DNA from: Peribacillus simplex
Lineage (GTDB): Bacteria > Bacillota > Bacilli > Bacillales > DSM-1321
Direction: 5' to 3'
DNA: 64,000 nt
Assembly: GCF_030123325.1 (NCBI RefSeq)
Contig: NZ_CP126106.1
Coordinates: 4,740,001-4,804,000 of the forward strand
Shown: positions 41,944 to 50,278 of the stretch, in pieces
Position numbering within the stretch: the first letter of the stretch is position 1
Layout: every line of letters starts with the position of its first letter
The notes under the pieces: generated by a model
The model's input: the letters and a program-made list of their open reading frames with translations, nothing else
Told to the model about the DNA's origin: nothing
The model's database searches: none
Position numbers and translations under genes: made by a program

Positions 41944-42741
41944 ATGAAGAAAATTTTATTAACGATCCTAACGGCTTCTGTATTCATTCTAGGAGTATGC
42001 ATGCCAACAAAAGGCGAAGCCGCTGCTTTGGATCGCACACTTTCATTTGGAATGAGTAATAGTGATGTAAAAGTATTACAAGAATTATTACTGACAAAAG
42101 GGGTCTTTCCCTATCACGAAGCAACAGGTTACTACGGACCGATTACAAAAGAATCCGTAAAGAAGTATCAGGAAAAATCAGGACTGAAAGTCGATGGAAT
42201 AGCAGGAACTCAAACGAATCAGAAAATACAGGTACTAAAAAGCGGGGATATGGGAAGACCTGTAGCTGAACTGCAAAGGTTATTGAAAGCCTGGGACGTT
42301 TACACATCAACGATCGATGGCATTTATGGAACAGGTACAAAGCAAGCCGTCATCAACTTTCAAAAGCAAAAGGGATTATCGGCTGATGGAATAGCCGGTG
42401 CACGGACCCTCAGTAAATTAAAAGAAAGAGCAAGTTCAGCAAGCTCTGCCGTTAAAGAAATAACGGTTACAAGTACAGCATATACAGCGAGCTGCGAGGG
42501 ATGCTCAGGAACTACAAGAATGGGCGTTGACCTTAAAAAATATGATGATGCCAAACTGATAGCAGTCGATCCGAACGTGATTCCGCTAGGATCCATCGTT
42601 GAAGTTGAGGGCTATGGACAAGCAATTGCTGCAGATACGGGCGGCGCGATCAAAGGAAACAGAATCGATGTATTCATCGCGGGTGAAGCGGATGCTTTAA
42701 CGTGGGGAAGAAAGCAAGTGAACGTGAAGATTATTAGATGA
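41944..42741 (+). CDS. Secreted peptidoglycan-binding protein with 3D (lytic transglycosylase-like) domain
   Basis: 265 residues, exported. ATG 41944 follows GAGGAGGATAAAC. A signal peptide (MKKILLTILTASVFILGVCM) ends near GEAAA. Two PG_binding_1 repeats follow (FGMSNSDVKVLQELLLTKGV and SGDMGRPVAELQRLLKAW, each ending VDGIAG/ADGIAG). The C-terminal 3D domain (about 180-265) has TSTAYTAS, AVDPNVIPLGSIVEVEGYG and AADTGGAIKGNRIDVF, with the three Asp that name the family. Related to YocH/Sps-type muralytic factors acting in stationary phase or resuscitation. The DCEGCSG-like CEGCSGTT insertion gives two Cys close together. Confidence 0.92.
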   Translation: MKKILLTILTASVFILGVCMPTKGEAAALDRTLSFGMSNSDVKVLQELLLTKGVFPYHEATGYYGPITKESVKKYQEKSGLKVDGIAGTQTNQKIQVLKSGDMGRPVAELQRLLKAWDVYTSTIDGIYGTGTKQAVINFQKQKGLSADGIAGARTLSKLKERASSASSAVKEITVTSTAYTASCEGCSGTTRMGVDLKKYDDAKLIAVDPNVIPLGSIVEVEGYGQAIAADTGGAIKGNRIDVFIAGEADALTWGRKQVNVKIIR

Positions 42742-42792
42742 TGCGTGACATACACATCATTTTCATATAAAACTAGATACATAACCAAACCG

Positions 42793-42827
42793 AAAGAGCA
42801 TGTATTGAATCGATTCATGCTCTTTTG
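42793..42827. terminator. Bidirectional terminator
   Basis: AAAGAGCATG and CATGCTCTTT around a 13-base loop, between the convergent 3D-domain gene and an acetyltransferase gene. Confidence 0.8.
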
Positions 42828-42833
42828 GTCTGT

Positions 42834-43367
42834 TCAAACCATTTTGTACATGATGATATCATCGGCGTATTCACGTTCGCTCATCTTGAATTCCTTTATT
42901 TTACGGCCCTCTTCAACAAACCCCAGCCTTTTATACAATGATATTGCCCGATGATTTGTTGAAAAAACTCCCAAGCTCACCTTTTCAATGAACGGATTGG
43001 CTTCTGCCCATTCCAATAATGCTTTAATAAGCTCTTTTCCAATCCCCATCCCTCTGTAATTTTTTCTGATCATCACCCCAAATGAGCCCTTGTGAGACAT
43101 TCTCTTCCTATTTTCCGATTGAAATCCTATCCACCCAATCACTTCACCATTTATTTCGGCCACGATGATGGTTTCTCGTTCATTTTCCAATAACCTTCGG
43201 ATCCAATCTCTTTGTTGTGCTGGTGTTTTATTGAACTCCTCCGATACCGCAATAAAATACTCTCCTTCGGAAATAACGGAATTCTGTACATCCAAAACCG
43301 CTTCCGCATCTTCCAATTCACCTGTCCGAATCAGATATGCAAGTCCATTATTTTTCATCTCTGACAT
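42834..43367 (-). CDS. GNAT acetyltransferase
   Basis: 177 residues. YLIRTGELEDAEAVLDVQNS, VAEINGEVIGWIGFQSENRK, SFGVMIRKNYRGMGIGKELI (acetyl-CoA loop R-G-M-G-I-G) and NHRAISLYKRLGFVEEGRKI are textbook Acetyltransf_1 blocks. C-terminal YADDIIMYKMV. It starts 11 bases after the phosphotransferase gene stop and is probably its operon partner. Pairing of an APH-fold kinase with a GNAT recalls aminoglycoside-modifying modules, but neither sequence is a known resistance enzyme. Confidence 0.9.
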   Translation of the reverse strand: MSEMKNNGLAYLIRTGELEDAEAVLDVQNSVISEGEYFIAVSEEFNKTPAQQRDWIRRLLENERETIIVAEINGEVIGWIGFQSENRKRMSHKGSFGVMIRKNYRGMGIGKELIKALLEWAEANPFIEKVSLGVFSTNHRAISLYKRLGFVEEGRKIKEFKMSEREYADDIIMYKMV

Positions 43368-43378
43368 TCCAATCCCCC

Positions 43379-44392
43379 TTAATGAACCATGTTCGGATCG
43401 AAGTGAACAATAGGACGGCTTTCAATGATTCTTTGTTCGATACTTTTGACGGTTTTGAATAATTGACCATCCGCATTCTTCAAATCATACTTTTTATGAA
43501 AAAAATTATATAACGTTAGATCCCTTAACTTTAAAAATAGAGGAATCGCTTCGTATTCCTCAGGTGCCAGGATATTTTCCGTTTCATAGCCTTTTATGAA
43601 TTCCCTCATGAACTTGGCGGCATATTCATCGAGCCCTTTTATCCCTTCACGTTCCAAACTCCATATCAAATAGTACAGAGGTATGGCCAAATCGCTGGCA
43701 AACCAGTGATAAGAACAGTCATCAAAGTCAAAAACATGAATCTTCCCCTCATGAAAATGGAAATTGCCGTTATGTATATCAGAATGGATCAATCCAAAAT
43801 TATCTTGATGAACTGGAAGGGCATTTAATTTCTTCTTGATTAATTCTTGTTGGTGCATCAATTGCTCTGGAACATCGGATTGGTAGAGTTCGGCATTCAA
43901 TAGTTCCTCTTCATGCCAATCCAGCCTTTTAAATTTTGTTTCAGGCTGATAATTTTTAGTTTGTTTATGCATTTGGCCAATCGTTCTTCCCCATTCAAAA
44001 AATAAAGGTCCATCGAAACTTTCATCGGTGACTTTCATCCTTACACCAGGAGCTTTTTCAAACAGGCAACAATAAAATTCCGTACCATCCGAACCCTTTA
44101 CAATTTCAACTAAGTTATTTTCTTTCGAAGAGAGAACTTTAGGAATTTCACTACTATTATTCTGTAAATATTCAATCCACTTTAATTCAGCAAGCACTTG
44201 ACCTTTTGTACGATGCGATTGATGTGTCATTCTTAAGATGTATGGCGTTCCATCCCTGTAAACCTCAAATACATAGTTCTCTGCATCTCCAAGTTTAACC
44301 GGGTCCACAGCATTCACTTGAAAAAGATGCCCAGCCAATTTCACCAATTCATTAGAAAAAATCCGCTCTACCGACGCTTCCATGATCTTCAC
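43379..44392 (-). CDS. APH/CotS-like phosphotransferase (homoserine kinase II-type fold)
   Basis: 337-residue eukaryotic-like kinase fold. LVKLAGHLFQVNAVDPVKLG opens it. ENYVFEVYRDGTPYILRMTH holds the ATP-site beta strands with a likely Lys/Arg. The catalytic loop is LIHSDIHNGNFHFHEG (H-x-D-x-x-x-x-N) and the metal motif VFDFDDCSYHW. The C-terminal helix bundle contains KGYETENILAPEEYE. Substrates of this family range from aminoglycosides to homoserine or choline. No antibiotic specificity can be claimed. A MITE-like element lies 27 bases upstream of the start, so it may alter the promoter. Confidence 0.85.
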   Translation of the reverse strand: MKIMEASVERIFSNELVKLAGHLFQVNAVDPVKLGDAENYVFEVYRDGTPYILRMTHQSHRTKGQVLAELKWIEYLQNNSSEIPKVLSSKENNLVEIVKGSDGTEFYCCLFEKAPGVRMKVTDESFDGPLFFEWGRTIGQMHKQTKNYQPETKFKRLDWHEEELLNAELYQSDVPEQLMHQQELIKKKLNALPVHQDNFGLIHSDIHNGNFHFHEGKIHVFDFDDCSYHWFASDLAIPLYYLIWSLEREGIKGLDEYAAKFMREFIKGYETENILAPEEYEAIPLFLKLRDLTLYNFFHKKYDLKNADGQLFKTVKSIEQRIIESRPIVHFDPNMVH

Positions 44393-44419
44393 TCCTTAAT
44401 GATATTGCCAAAAAAATAA

Positions 44420-44582
44420 GGCTGTTTTCGCATACTTTGTTTCGATTTAACAAGTAATGAGGTGTGGTTGATTTCCCCTCCAGATGCACGCTTTCCGAGG
44501 GAGCAGCGGGAGTCTCGCACTTGCGCTCCAATCAACCTTAAATCGTTTCGTTTTAAAAACAACAATCTTTACGAAAACAGCC
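44420..44582 (+). mobile_element. MITE-like element copy B (163 bp, internal deletion)
   Basis: Ends GGCTGTTTTCGCATACTTTG and, reading in from the right, GGCTGTTTTCGTAAAGATTG. Direct repeats AAAAATAA / ATTAATAA flank it and match at 6 of 8 positions. Compared with copy A it lacks most of the GC-rich middle. It sits between the phosphotransferase gene and the mntA-hepT locus. Confidence 0.82.
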
Positions 44583-44788
44583 ATTAATAAAAACGATTTA
44601 TACTATGCTTTATACGATACCAAAATGCCTTTTCCCTTTATTTGTATATTATTTTTTTATTATCTTGGACTCTGCTCCCATCACCAATCTTAAATGAATC
44701 CATATTTTTCATAGGATTCTTTGTGGCGAGTACAAAGGAAAACTAATGTTTGGTATACTATGCTTATTATCATTAGGGAGCGTGTTCT

Positions 44789-45196
44789 ATGAAAACAGAG
44801 ATGTTTCAAAGTATCCAAAAGTTCCTAATAGACAAAATTGATCCTTCCTTTATCTTCGTATTTGGTTCTTACGCGAAGAACACTGCACATAGGGATAGTG
44901 ACATCGATGTAGCGTTCTACAGTCAAGATTCATCACATATTACATATGAGTTATTTTTATTGGCACAGGAACTGGCAGATATCCTGAAAATAGATGTGGA
45001 CCTGATTAATCTAAGGACAGCATCAACCGTTCTTCAGGCACAAATATACACAACCGGCATTGTGATTTATTCAAAAGATGACACACTTCTAAAAAACCAA
45101 CAAATGATTGCTCTTAGCATGTATGCTAAATTGAATGAGGAACGGGAAATTATCTTAAAAAAAATAAAGGAAAGTGGGTCCATTTATGGAGAATGA
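44789..45196 (+). CDS. mntA: MntA-type nucleotidyltransferase antitoxin
   Basis: 135-residue minimal nucleotidyltransferase. The catalytic motif GSX10DXD is exact: G26 S27 in VFGSYAKN and D38, D40 in RDSDIDVAFYS. VDLINLRTASTVLQAQIYTTG is the family's second block. In type VII toxin-antitoxin pairs MntA adds AMP to the Tyr of the HEPN toxin motif and so silences it. The downstream hepT overlaps its 3' end by 11 bases. Here the antitoxin gene comes first. RBS GGGAGC lies before ATG 44789. Confidence 0.9.
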   Translation: MKTEMFQSIQKFLIDKIDPSFIFVFGSYAKNTAHRDSDIDVAFYSQDSSHITYELFLLAQELADILKIDVDLINLRTASTVLQAQIYTTGIVIYSKDDTLLKNQQMIALSMYAKLNEEREIILKKIKESGSIYGE

Positions 45197-45602
45197 TGTG
45201 ATTTTGAACAAGATCAGTGTAATCGAGCGTTGCATGAACCGAGTTAAGGTTGTATACGCGAATAATCCAGAAAGCCTAAAGGACTATACGAAACAAGATT
45301 CCATCATCCTTAATATACAACGTGCATGCGAATCCTCGATTGACCTGGCCATGCATATTGTAGCTGATCAAAGACTTGGGTTGCCTCAATCAAGCAGGGA
45401 TGCTTTTGATATGCTGAAGGATCATTCGGTTATTAATGAAGATATAGCTAGGCGCTTAAAAGCTATGGTTGGATTTAGAAACATTGCTGTTCATGATTAC
45501 CAAAACATTAATTTAGACATTTTAGAACAAATCGTAGTGAATCATCTCAGCGATTTCATTGCTTATACAAAACAAATCCTGAATTTCCAAGGTACCCGGT
45601 GA
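45186..45602 (+). CDS. hepT: HepT-type HEPN toxin (predicted RNase)
   Basis: 138-residue helical HEPN protein from ATG 45186 (a GTG at 45174 is the alternative). The RX4HXY motif is intact: R98, H103, Y105 in FRNIAVHDYQN. This is the RNase active site and the Tyr that MntA adenylylates. QRACESSIDLAMHIVADQRL and SSRDAFDMLKDHSVI are family blocks. The start lies inside the end of mntA, so the two are translationally coupled. The cell would be protected as long as MntA is made. Confidence 0.9.
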   Translation: MENDVILNKISVIERCMNRVKVVYANNPESLKDYTKQDSIILNIQRACESSIDLAMHIVADQRLGLPQSSRDAFDMLKDHSVINEDIARRLKAMVGFRNIAVHDYQNINLDILEQIVVNHLSDFIAYTKQILNFQGTR

Positions 45603-45642
45603 AAGAGGTATCCAACGAAAAGCTCCTGCTTGTTCATACTTC

Positions 45643-45665
45643 AAAAAAAAACGCCCTATAGGGCG
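45643..45665 (-). terminator. Terminator of 64-aa gene
   Basis: CGCCCTATAGGGCG palindrome; on the reverse strand followed by nine T residues. Confidence 0.85.
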
Positions 45666-45673
45666 CGACCAAA

Positions 45674-45868
45674 TCAAGTTTCCGTTTCTTCTTCATTCGC
45701 TATTTTATTGAACTTCAAGATCGTTTCTTCGATTACTGGATTATTGAATTCCTCTTGGATGGCTGATTGTACAAATTTATCTTCACCATTCATTTCATCC
45801 CAAGCATTAACCTTGTAATCTGGATCCCGACGATTTGATTTACCGTTTTGTTCCTCATTAATTGACAA
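45674..45868 (-). CDS. Small acidic hypothetical protein (64 aa)
   Basis: TTG 45868 start, six bases after AGAGGTGA. The product SINEEQNGKSNRRDPDYKVN... is acidic and soluble (quoted piece only), with WDEMNGEDKFVQSAIQEEF in the middle and an ANEEETET end. Own terminator. Family not recognised; size, charge and lack of Cys suit a sporulation- or stress-induced protein. Confidence 0.75.
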   Translation of the reverse strand: MSINEEQNGKSNRRDPDYKVNAWDEMNGEDKFVQSAIQEEFNNPVIEETILKFNKIANEEETET

Positions 45869-45930
45869 CTGTCTTCACCTCTTAAACATAGTAGAGTTCG
45901 AACCAATCATAAGCAGAAAAAGTTATCTTT

Positions 45931-46194
45931 TTAAAAATCATCCTTGATTGAAATGGGTGAACCCGTTGAGGTATGTTGATTAACCCAGTCAAGCGACACT
46001 TTTGAAACGGCATCCCACTCAGGTATTTCGGCTTTATGTTGTTCCACCCAGCTCATGCAATATTGCGGGTCTATATTGCTTTCTTGCGATTTCGCCAAGA
46101 ATGACTGAATTGTGGTTTCGGTACAGTTTTCCCATGATCCACATGTATCCTGCCAAATATGCTCCATTTTCATTTGTATATTTTCGTTAGCCAT
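45931..46194 (-). CDS. Hypothetical protein (87 aa)
   Basis: ATG 46194 behind AAGGAGGAAACCC. 87 residues with three Cys (DTCGSWENCTE and QYCMSW) and many Trp (six), no membrane helix. The beginning MANENIQMKMEHIWQDTCGS and the end TSTGSPISIKDDF are polar. No family recognised. It may share a transcript with the 64-aa gene downstream (62-bp gap). Confidence 0.72.
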   Translation of the reverse strand: MANENIQMKMEHIWQDTCGSWENCTETTIQSFLAKSQESNIDPQYCMSWVEQHKAEIPEWDAVSKVSLDWVNQHTSTGSPISIKDDF

Positions 46195-46290
46195 TGGGTT
46201 TCCTCCTTAAATGAATGTTACTTTTTGATATCTTAATTAAGTATGTCCAAGGCTAAATAAATCATTACAAGAATTTTAAAATAAGGCTTT

Positions 46291-46464
46291 TCAGCGAAAG
46301 AATGAATTTATAGCTGTAAAAATGATGAATAAACAGATTCCGATGAACAAGATCCACCAGCGCCAATAACTGCTCATGAAAGGGAAATTATTGCCTTCTT
46401 CAATCTCTTTTACACCCTTATAAAGCCAATTGCATTGGAACAAACCAAAATATAGAAAATTCAC
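46291..46464 (-). CDS. Possible small membrane protein or gene remnant (57 aa)
   Basis: An open frame from GTG 46464 to TGA 46291. It includes LYFGLFQCNWLYKGVKEIEE, a Trp-rich turn SSYWRWWILF and a hydrophobic tail ICLFIIFTAINSFF. The C-terminal helix is clearly membrane-like. The GTG lies in the last unit of the tandem array and has no ribosome site, so either an internal ATG (MSSYWRWW) is used or the 5' part was replaced by the repeats. Confidence 0.35.
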   Translation of the reverse strand: MNFLYFGLFQCNWLYKGVKEIEEGNNFPFMSSYWRWWILFIGICLFIIFTAINSFFR

Positions 46465-46780
46465 TCGTGAGATTTAAGCATTACTTGTGAATCGGCGTTT
46501 ACTCGTGAGTTTTACGCTTTTACTCGTGAATCGGCGTTTACTCGTGAGTTTCAGCGATTTACTCGTGAGTTTAGCCTGTTTACTCGTGAGATTTATGCGT
46601 TTACTCGTGAATTTTACGCTTTTACTCGTGAATCGGCGTTTACTCTTGAGTTTAGCCGATTTACTCGTGAGATTTAAGCATTTACTCGTGAGTTTAGCCA
46701 ATTTACTCGTGAATTCCACGCTTTTACTCGTGAATCGGCGTTTACTCGTGAATTTAGCCAGTTTAATCGTGAGATTTAAT
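46459..46780. repeat. Tandem repeat array, 16 units of 18 or 21 nt
   Basis: Units begin TTTACTCGTGA and continue as GTTTAGCCNA, GATTTAAGCA, ATTTTACGCT or the short ATCGGCG. They are 21 nt, except the ATCGGCG type (18 nt), so frames stay open on both strands. The reverse strand would read LTSKSxKFTSKRR-like heptads, the forward strand LLVNRRLLVSF-like ones. It sits between the VOC gene stop and a small frame, without ribosome sites, and I regard it as noncoding. Confidence 0.88.
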
Positions 46781-47195
46781 TTCCTATTCCGGGCGAATTC
46801 ATTAAAACTATTCTCCAACCATCCGGATCTTCAATGGTAACACCCGAGTTTTCCCAATATGGATTTTCCGGAGAAACCGGTTCATAGCCCATACCTTTCA
46901 ATCTATTCGTGATTTCCTCAATGGTTTTACGTTCAGGAATATAAAAGACAAGCAGATTATCTTTTGTTGGGGCAGGACAAGGACTGCCATCTTTATGTTG
47001 GGTAAACTCCAGATGATAGCTGGAATCAGGAAGCCCGATCATGATGCCGTCATATCCCTCATGATCTTCAAAAGAACCGATTTTTTTCAAACCTAAGCCT
47101 TCACAATAGAAGTTTACAACCTTTTTTAGTTGATCAGTAGGACGTGCAACCCGGATTTGCGCTACTTTCATTTCATTCGGCCATTTACTTTCCAT
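46776..47195 (-). CDS. VOC-family (glyoxalase/bleomycin resistance-like) protein
   Basis: 139-residue vicinal-oxygen-chelate fold. MKVAQIRVARPTDQLKKVVN, FYCEGLGLKKIGSFEDHEGY, YHLEFTQHKDGSPCPAPTKD (metal Glu) and the second half SGVTIEDPDGWRIVLMN. Metal ligands His/Glu are partly present. Possible lyase, dioxygenase or binding protein; unassigned. The reading frame ends at the tandem repeat array. Confidence 0.88.
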   Translation of the reverse strand: MESKWPNEMKVAQIRVARPTDQLKKVVNFYCEGLGLKKIGSFEDHEGYDGIMIGLPDSSYHLEFTQHKDGSPCPAPTKDNLLVFYIPERKTIEEITNRLKGMGYEPVSPENPYWENSGVTIEDPDGWRIVLMNSPGIGN

Positions 47196-47278
47196 TGTCC
47201 CATCCCTCTCTGTAAATCGAATTTGTTGGAAGGCTTTTAAATTGAGTTCATTGACTCAACTTTTAATTACGCTAACAA

Positions 47279-47776
47279 TTAGCCTTTATAGCTGACCTGT
47301 CCAGTTTCAACCAATTCCTTCAGTCCCATAAACATTAAATTCCAGCCATGTTCAGATCCATCATGATAGTCTCCAAGAGCTTTTTCAATATCGGATTCTG
47401 TCCAATTTTCTTCATGAGGAACGATGATGTTTTGTGAAAATGTCATTTCACAGCCCTTTTGAAGTTCTTTCAGCTCAACTGTAATTGTATCTACTGATTC
47501 ACTGAACTGCGGCATTTTAAAAGTGAACACTAATTTATTGGGAGGGTCCATTTCAAGATACTCCCCTATCGCCCGATAATCTTTTCCATCGCGATGATCA
47601 ATAATTTCCCAAGTGCCTCCCACTTGAGGATCATTTTTTGCCACCTTATTTGTCCCTTCCAATGTAAACAACCATTTTCTCATCATCTGAGGGTTCAACC
47701 ATGCATCAAAAACCCTTTCAGGCACTATATCAAAATTTCTTGTCATCTTTAAAGTGGTTGTTGAGTATTTTTCCAT
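47279..47776 (-). CDS. SRPBCC protein, AHSA1 (Aha1 C-terminal-like) family
   Basis: 165 residues. TLKMTRNFDIVPERVFDAWL, NPQMMRKWLFTLEG, GGTWEIIDHRDGKDYRAIGE, LVFTFKMPQFSESVDTITVE, the family's WTESDIEKAL and the final GWNLMFMGLKELVE are typical of Bacillus 'activator of Hsp90 ATPase 1 family' proteins. Probably binds a small hydrophobic ligand. ATG 47776 after AAGGAGTATG. Confidence 0.88.
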   Translation of the reverse strand: MEKYSTTTLKMTRNFDIVPERVFDAWLNPQMMRKWLFTLEGTNKVAKNDPQVGGTWEIIDHRDGKDYRAIGEYLEMDPPNKLVFTFKMPQFSESVDTITVELKELQKGCEMTFSQNIIVPHEENWTESDIEKALGDYHDGSEHGWNLMFMGLKELVETGQVSYKG

Positions 47777-47813
47777 TTACATACTCCTTACGTCATTTTA
47801 TGGGTCTACCTTT

Positions 47814-47945
47814 TTACATACTTTTCAATTCTTCTTTTGAGACAACACCCCAACCGTGTGCTTCCAGCTTCTCCATATAAGTTTCCATCCTGATTTCCTC
47901 AATTTCGATCGAATGCGGGTGAAGCGAAACAAAACACTCATTCGA
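47814..47945 (-). pseudogene. Short C-terminal gene remnant
   Basis: A reverse-strand frame ending TAA 47814 reads CFVSLHPHSIEIEEIRMETY, MEKLEAHGWGVVSKEE, LKSM without a start codon, and overlaps the end of the S51 peptidase frame. It looks like the tail of another protein fused to the broken peptidase locus. Family not identified. Confidence 0.4.
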
Positions 47946-48593
47946 AGCAAAATTGATCGAAACCTTTACAACTTTCCTTTTTCATATTTTGAAAGGAATA
48001 GATATCATTTGTCACTTTAAATGGTTCCCCGTTCTTGGAGAAAATTGCACTTCCATTTGGTATTGAATATATCTTTCGTTCATTTGATAGGGGAATTAGA
48101 TCTGCATCAATATTAACCTCGTAATGGACCTCGACGCTAAACCCGACAAATCCCAAGCCCTTGATCACTATCGTTTCTGGATAGTCTTTATCTTTTGTTA
48201 TTATGCAATCATTGCAGAGAGCTAATGAACCCGCACTATAACCAATGATTAAACCTTGAAAGTCTTTGATAATTGGGGCAAGTCCTTTTTCTTCTATAAC
48301 ATGGATCAACCTTTCTGGCCTTCCACCAATAAAGTAAAGAATATCATGTTCTTTTATGGACTTTTTCATTTCTTTGTCCGAAAGGTCTTCGTTTAATAAT
48401 TCAATACTTACATTCTCCATTATTGAAAAAGCTTGTCTGATACTTGCCATCCAACTTTCATACCTGGAATTGTCGGTTGCAAAAGGGATATTAAAATCTT
48501 AGCTTCAGGTTTAATCATTTTTGAGAGTTCCAGGAACACTTCAACTAATTCATTATTCGTGTGATTTCCGCCGCCAATAAAACAAATATCCAT
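47938..48593 (-). pseudogene. Peptidase S51 (dipeptidase E-like) gene with frameshift
   Basis: From ATG 48593 (GGGGGACATAT upstream) the frame reads MDICFIGGGNHTNNELVEVF and so on to MIKPEAKILI. One base later the frame changes: IPFATDNSRYESWMASIRQA continues in the neighbouring frame to TGA 47938. The second part has YFIGGRPERLIHVIEEKGLA and the nucleophile motif IIGYSAGSLALC (G-x-S-A-G) of aspartyl dipeptidases. The slip lies near 48495 at ATTTTAATATCC. It could be real decay or a base error; without the slip it would be a complete enzyme of about 218 residues. Confidence 0.75.
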
Positions 48594-48708
48594 ATATGTC
48601 CCCCATTTAGTCAGCTGCTATTCTCTTAAAATATTCTATGTAAAAAGGACAATACCTTTATATGTCACCGCTTATCAGCCACCAAGGGCAGCTGAGAAAT
48701 TTTTATAT

Positions 48709-49899
48709 TTAGATATCATATTGACTTTTAAATTCAAAAATCTCATCAACAGCTTGGTGATATCCACCCGATTTTTGAAAGGATTCCCTTATATTTGAAA
48801 CAGTTTTATGGAAAGATGGGTCGTTTAACACGTGATCTGCGGCCTCACGCAGTTGATTTACGGTCAAGCTTTGCATTTGTAATTTAATACCTGCTCCAAT
48901 ATTGGCAACTTGCCCTGCAATAATTGGCTGATCCGCGCTTTGTGGGATTACAATTAGCGGAATCCCGTAGTAGAGCCCCTCATTGGTACTATTCATTCCT
49001 CCATGTGTGATAAATAACTTCGTGTATTTTAGCACTTCCGTTTGTGGAACATATTTTTTTACAATGAAGTTTTGGGGAATCTCTCCTAAATCAATAAGTG
49101 GGGTTTGTTGACCGATCGACATTACAACCGTGTGATTGCTATATCCAAATGCTTCAAAACAAAGCTTATAAAAATCAACATCACGGTTAAAAACTGTCCC
49201 GAGGGAAATGTAAATGGGACTTTTTCCTTTGATAGCAGCAAGGTCAAAGTTATCCTGTTTTAATCGTGAAGAGATGGATGGACCTACAAATTTGTAAGTT
49301 TGGTCGAATGCTTCTCCAAAAGGTTGAAACTCTCTAGTTGTATAAACGATTGTAAGTGGTGCAGGATTACAAAAAACTTCGTAAGGAGAATGGATCTCCA
49401 CATCATATTTTCCCTTCACCCTTGCCGTCAGGCTTTGAAAATCATCGTATATACGTGTAGGGATTCCTTCAGAAAGCTGTTCCAACATTTTATCGAATGA
49501 TGCTTTTGTCTGTGCAAAAGAAGTACAAGAATTGATTGCAGGAAGCTTAAAGATTTTGGCAAGTAAATGTCCACAACCAAACATAGAATCGTGGATGATG
49601 TAATCAAAATGCTCTCCTTTGATCTGTTCAAGAACGCTGGGTATGACGATATCTGCCGTACGTAAAAGACCGTTGATTCTTTCGAGTAAATAATTTCTTC
49701 CACCTGAGATAAAAGCTTTTATAAATTTTTCACCGTCAAATGTTCGTACAGTAGCTCCCGTCTTCTCAATACGCTCCCGAAAAGCTTCTATCGTAAAGTA
49801 CACTACCTCTTCTCCACACGAAATAAGCTCTTGCACAACTCCAAGAGTTGGATTGATATGTCCTTCTGATCCACCATTAATAAATAAAACACGTGCCAT
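48709..49899 (-). CDS. MGT-family glycosyltransferase (YjiC-like)
   Basis: UDP-sugar glycosyltransferase, GT1 fold, about 396 residues. ATG 49899 follows AAGGAGTG; a longer frame to 49938 is rejected. MARVLFINGGSEGHINPTLG is the N-terminal acceptor-side loop with catalytic-type His. The middle has IISLGTVFNRDVDFY-like SLGTVFNRD. The C-terminal donor signature reads LFITHGGMNSTNEGLYYGIP and IPQSADQP. Members glycosylate macrolides, flavonoids or other small molecules. The acceptor is unknown. It is upstream of nothing obvious; a MITE copy lies 167 bases 5'. Confidence 0.92.
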   Translation of the reverse strand: MARVLFINGGSEGHINPTLGVVQELISCGEEVVYFTIEAFRERIEKTGATVRTFDGEKFIKAFISGGRNYLLERINGLLRTADIVIPSVLEQIKGEHFDYIIHDSMFGCGHLLAKIFKLPAINSCTSFAQTKASFDKMLEQLSEGIPTRIYDDFQSLTARVKGKYDVEIHSPYEVFCNPAPLTIVYTTREFQPFGEAFDQTYKFVGPSISSRLKQDNFDLAAIKGKSPIYISLGTVFNRDVDFYKLCFEAFGYSNHTVVMSIGQQTPLIDLGEIPQNFIVKKYVPQTEVLKYTKLFITHGGMNSTNEGLYYGIPLIVIPQSADQPIIAGQVANIGAGIKLQMQSLTVNQLREAADHVLNDPSFHKTVSNIRESFQKSGGYHQAVDEIFEFKSQYDI

Positions 49900-50066
49900 T
49901 TTATCACTCCTTAGGTAACTCTGTAAGAGTATGGTCACTGTCCCTTACCCTTCTCAACTCAAATAATTTAAATTTATCATAGTACAATACTTGAAAACCT
50001 CAAACTCCTAATAACCCATGTAATCTAAAATTAATATCGTTTAGATACCATTCTTCTTTTAATAAG

Positions 50067-50246
50067 GCTCTTTTCGTAAAGATTGTTGTTTTTAAAAACG
50101 AAACGATTTAAGGTTGATTGGAGCGCAAGTACGAGACTGGCGTTTACGCCCAGGAGGCTCACCGCCCGCCCCGCGGAAAGCGAGCATCTGGAGGGGAAAT
50201 TAACACCGCTTTATTGGTAAATAGCAACAAAGTTGCGAAAACAACC
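50067..50246 (-). mobile_element. MITE-like element copy C (180 bp)
   Basis: Inverted relative to copies A and B. Begins GGCTCTTTTCGTAAAGATTG and ends, reading in from the right, GGTTGTTTTCGCAACTTTGT. Perfect 8-bp target duplication TTTAATAA (50059-50066 and 50247-50254). The GC-rich core (CCGCCCGCCCCGCGGAAAGC) is kept. Confidence 0.86.
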
Positions 50247-50278
50247 TTTAATAAAGAACCTGTTACTATAACCCTCGC

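Noticed and set aside
43379..44392. Aminoglycoside resistance kinase
   Set aside because: The fold is APH-like but no resistance-specific motif can be claimed; homoserine kinase II/CotS-like proteins share it.
46459..46780. CRISPR array
   Set aside because: Units are directly abutting, variable and too short; there are no spacers and no cas genes.
46474..46840. Long frames on both strands of the 18/21-nt array
   Set aside because: Units are multiples of three, so frames stay open by arithmetic. No ribosome site; the reverse frame starts inside the VOC gene.
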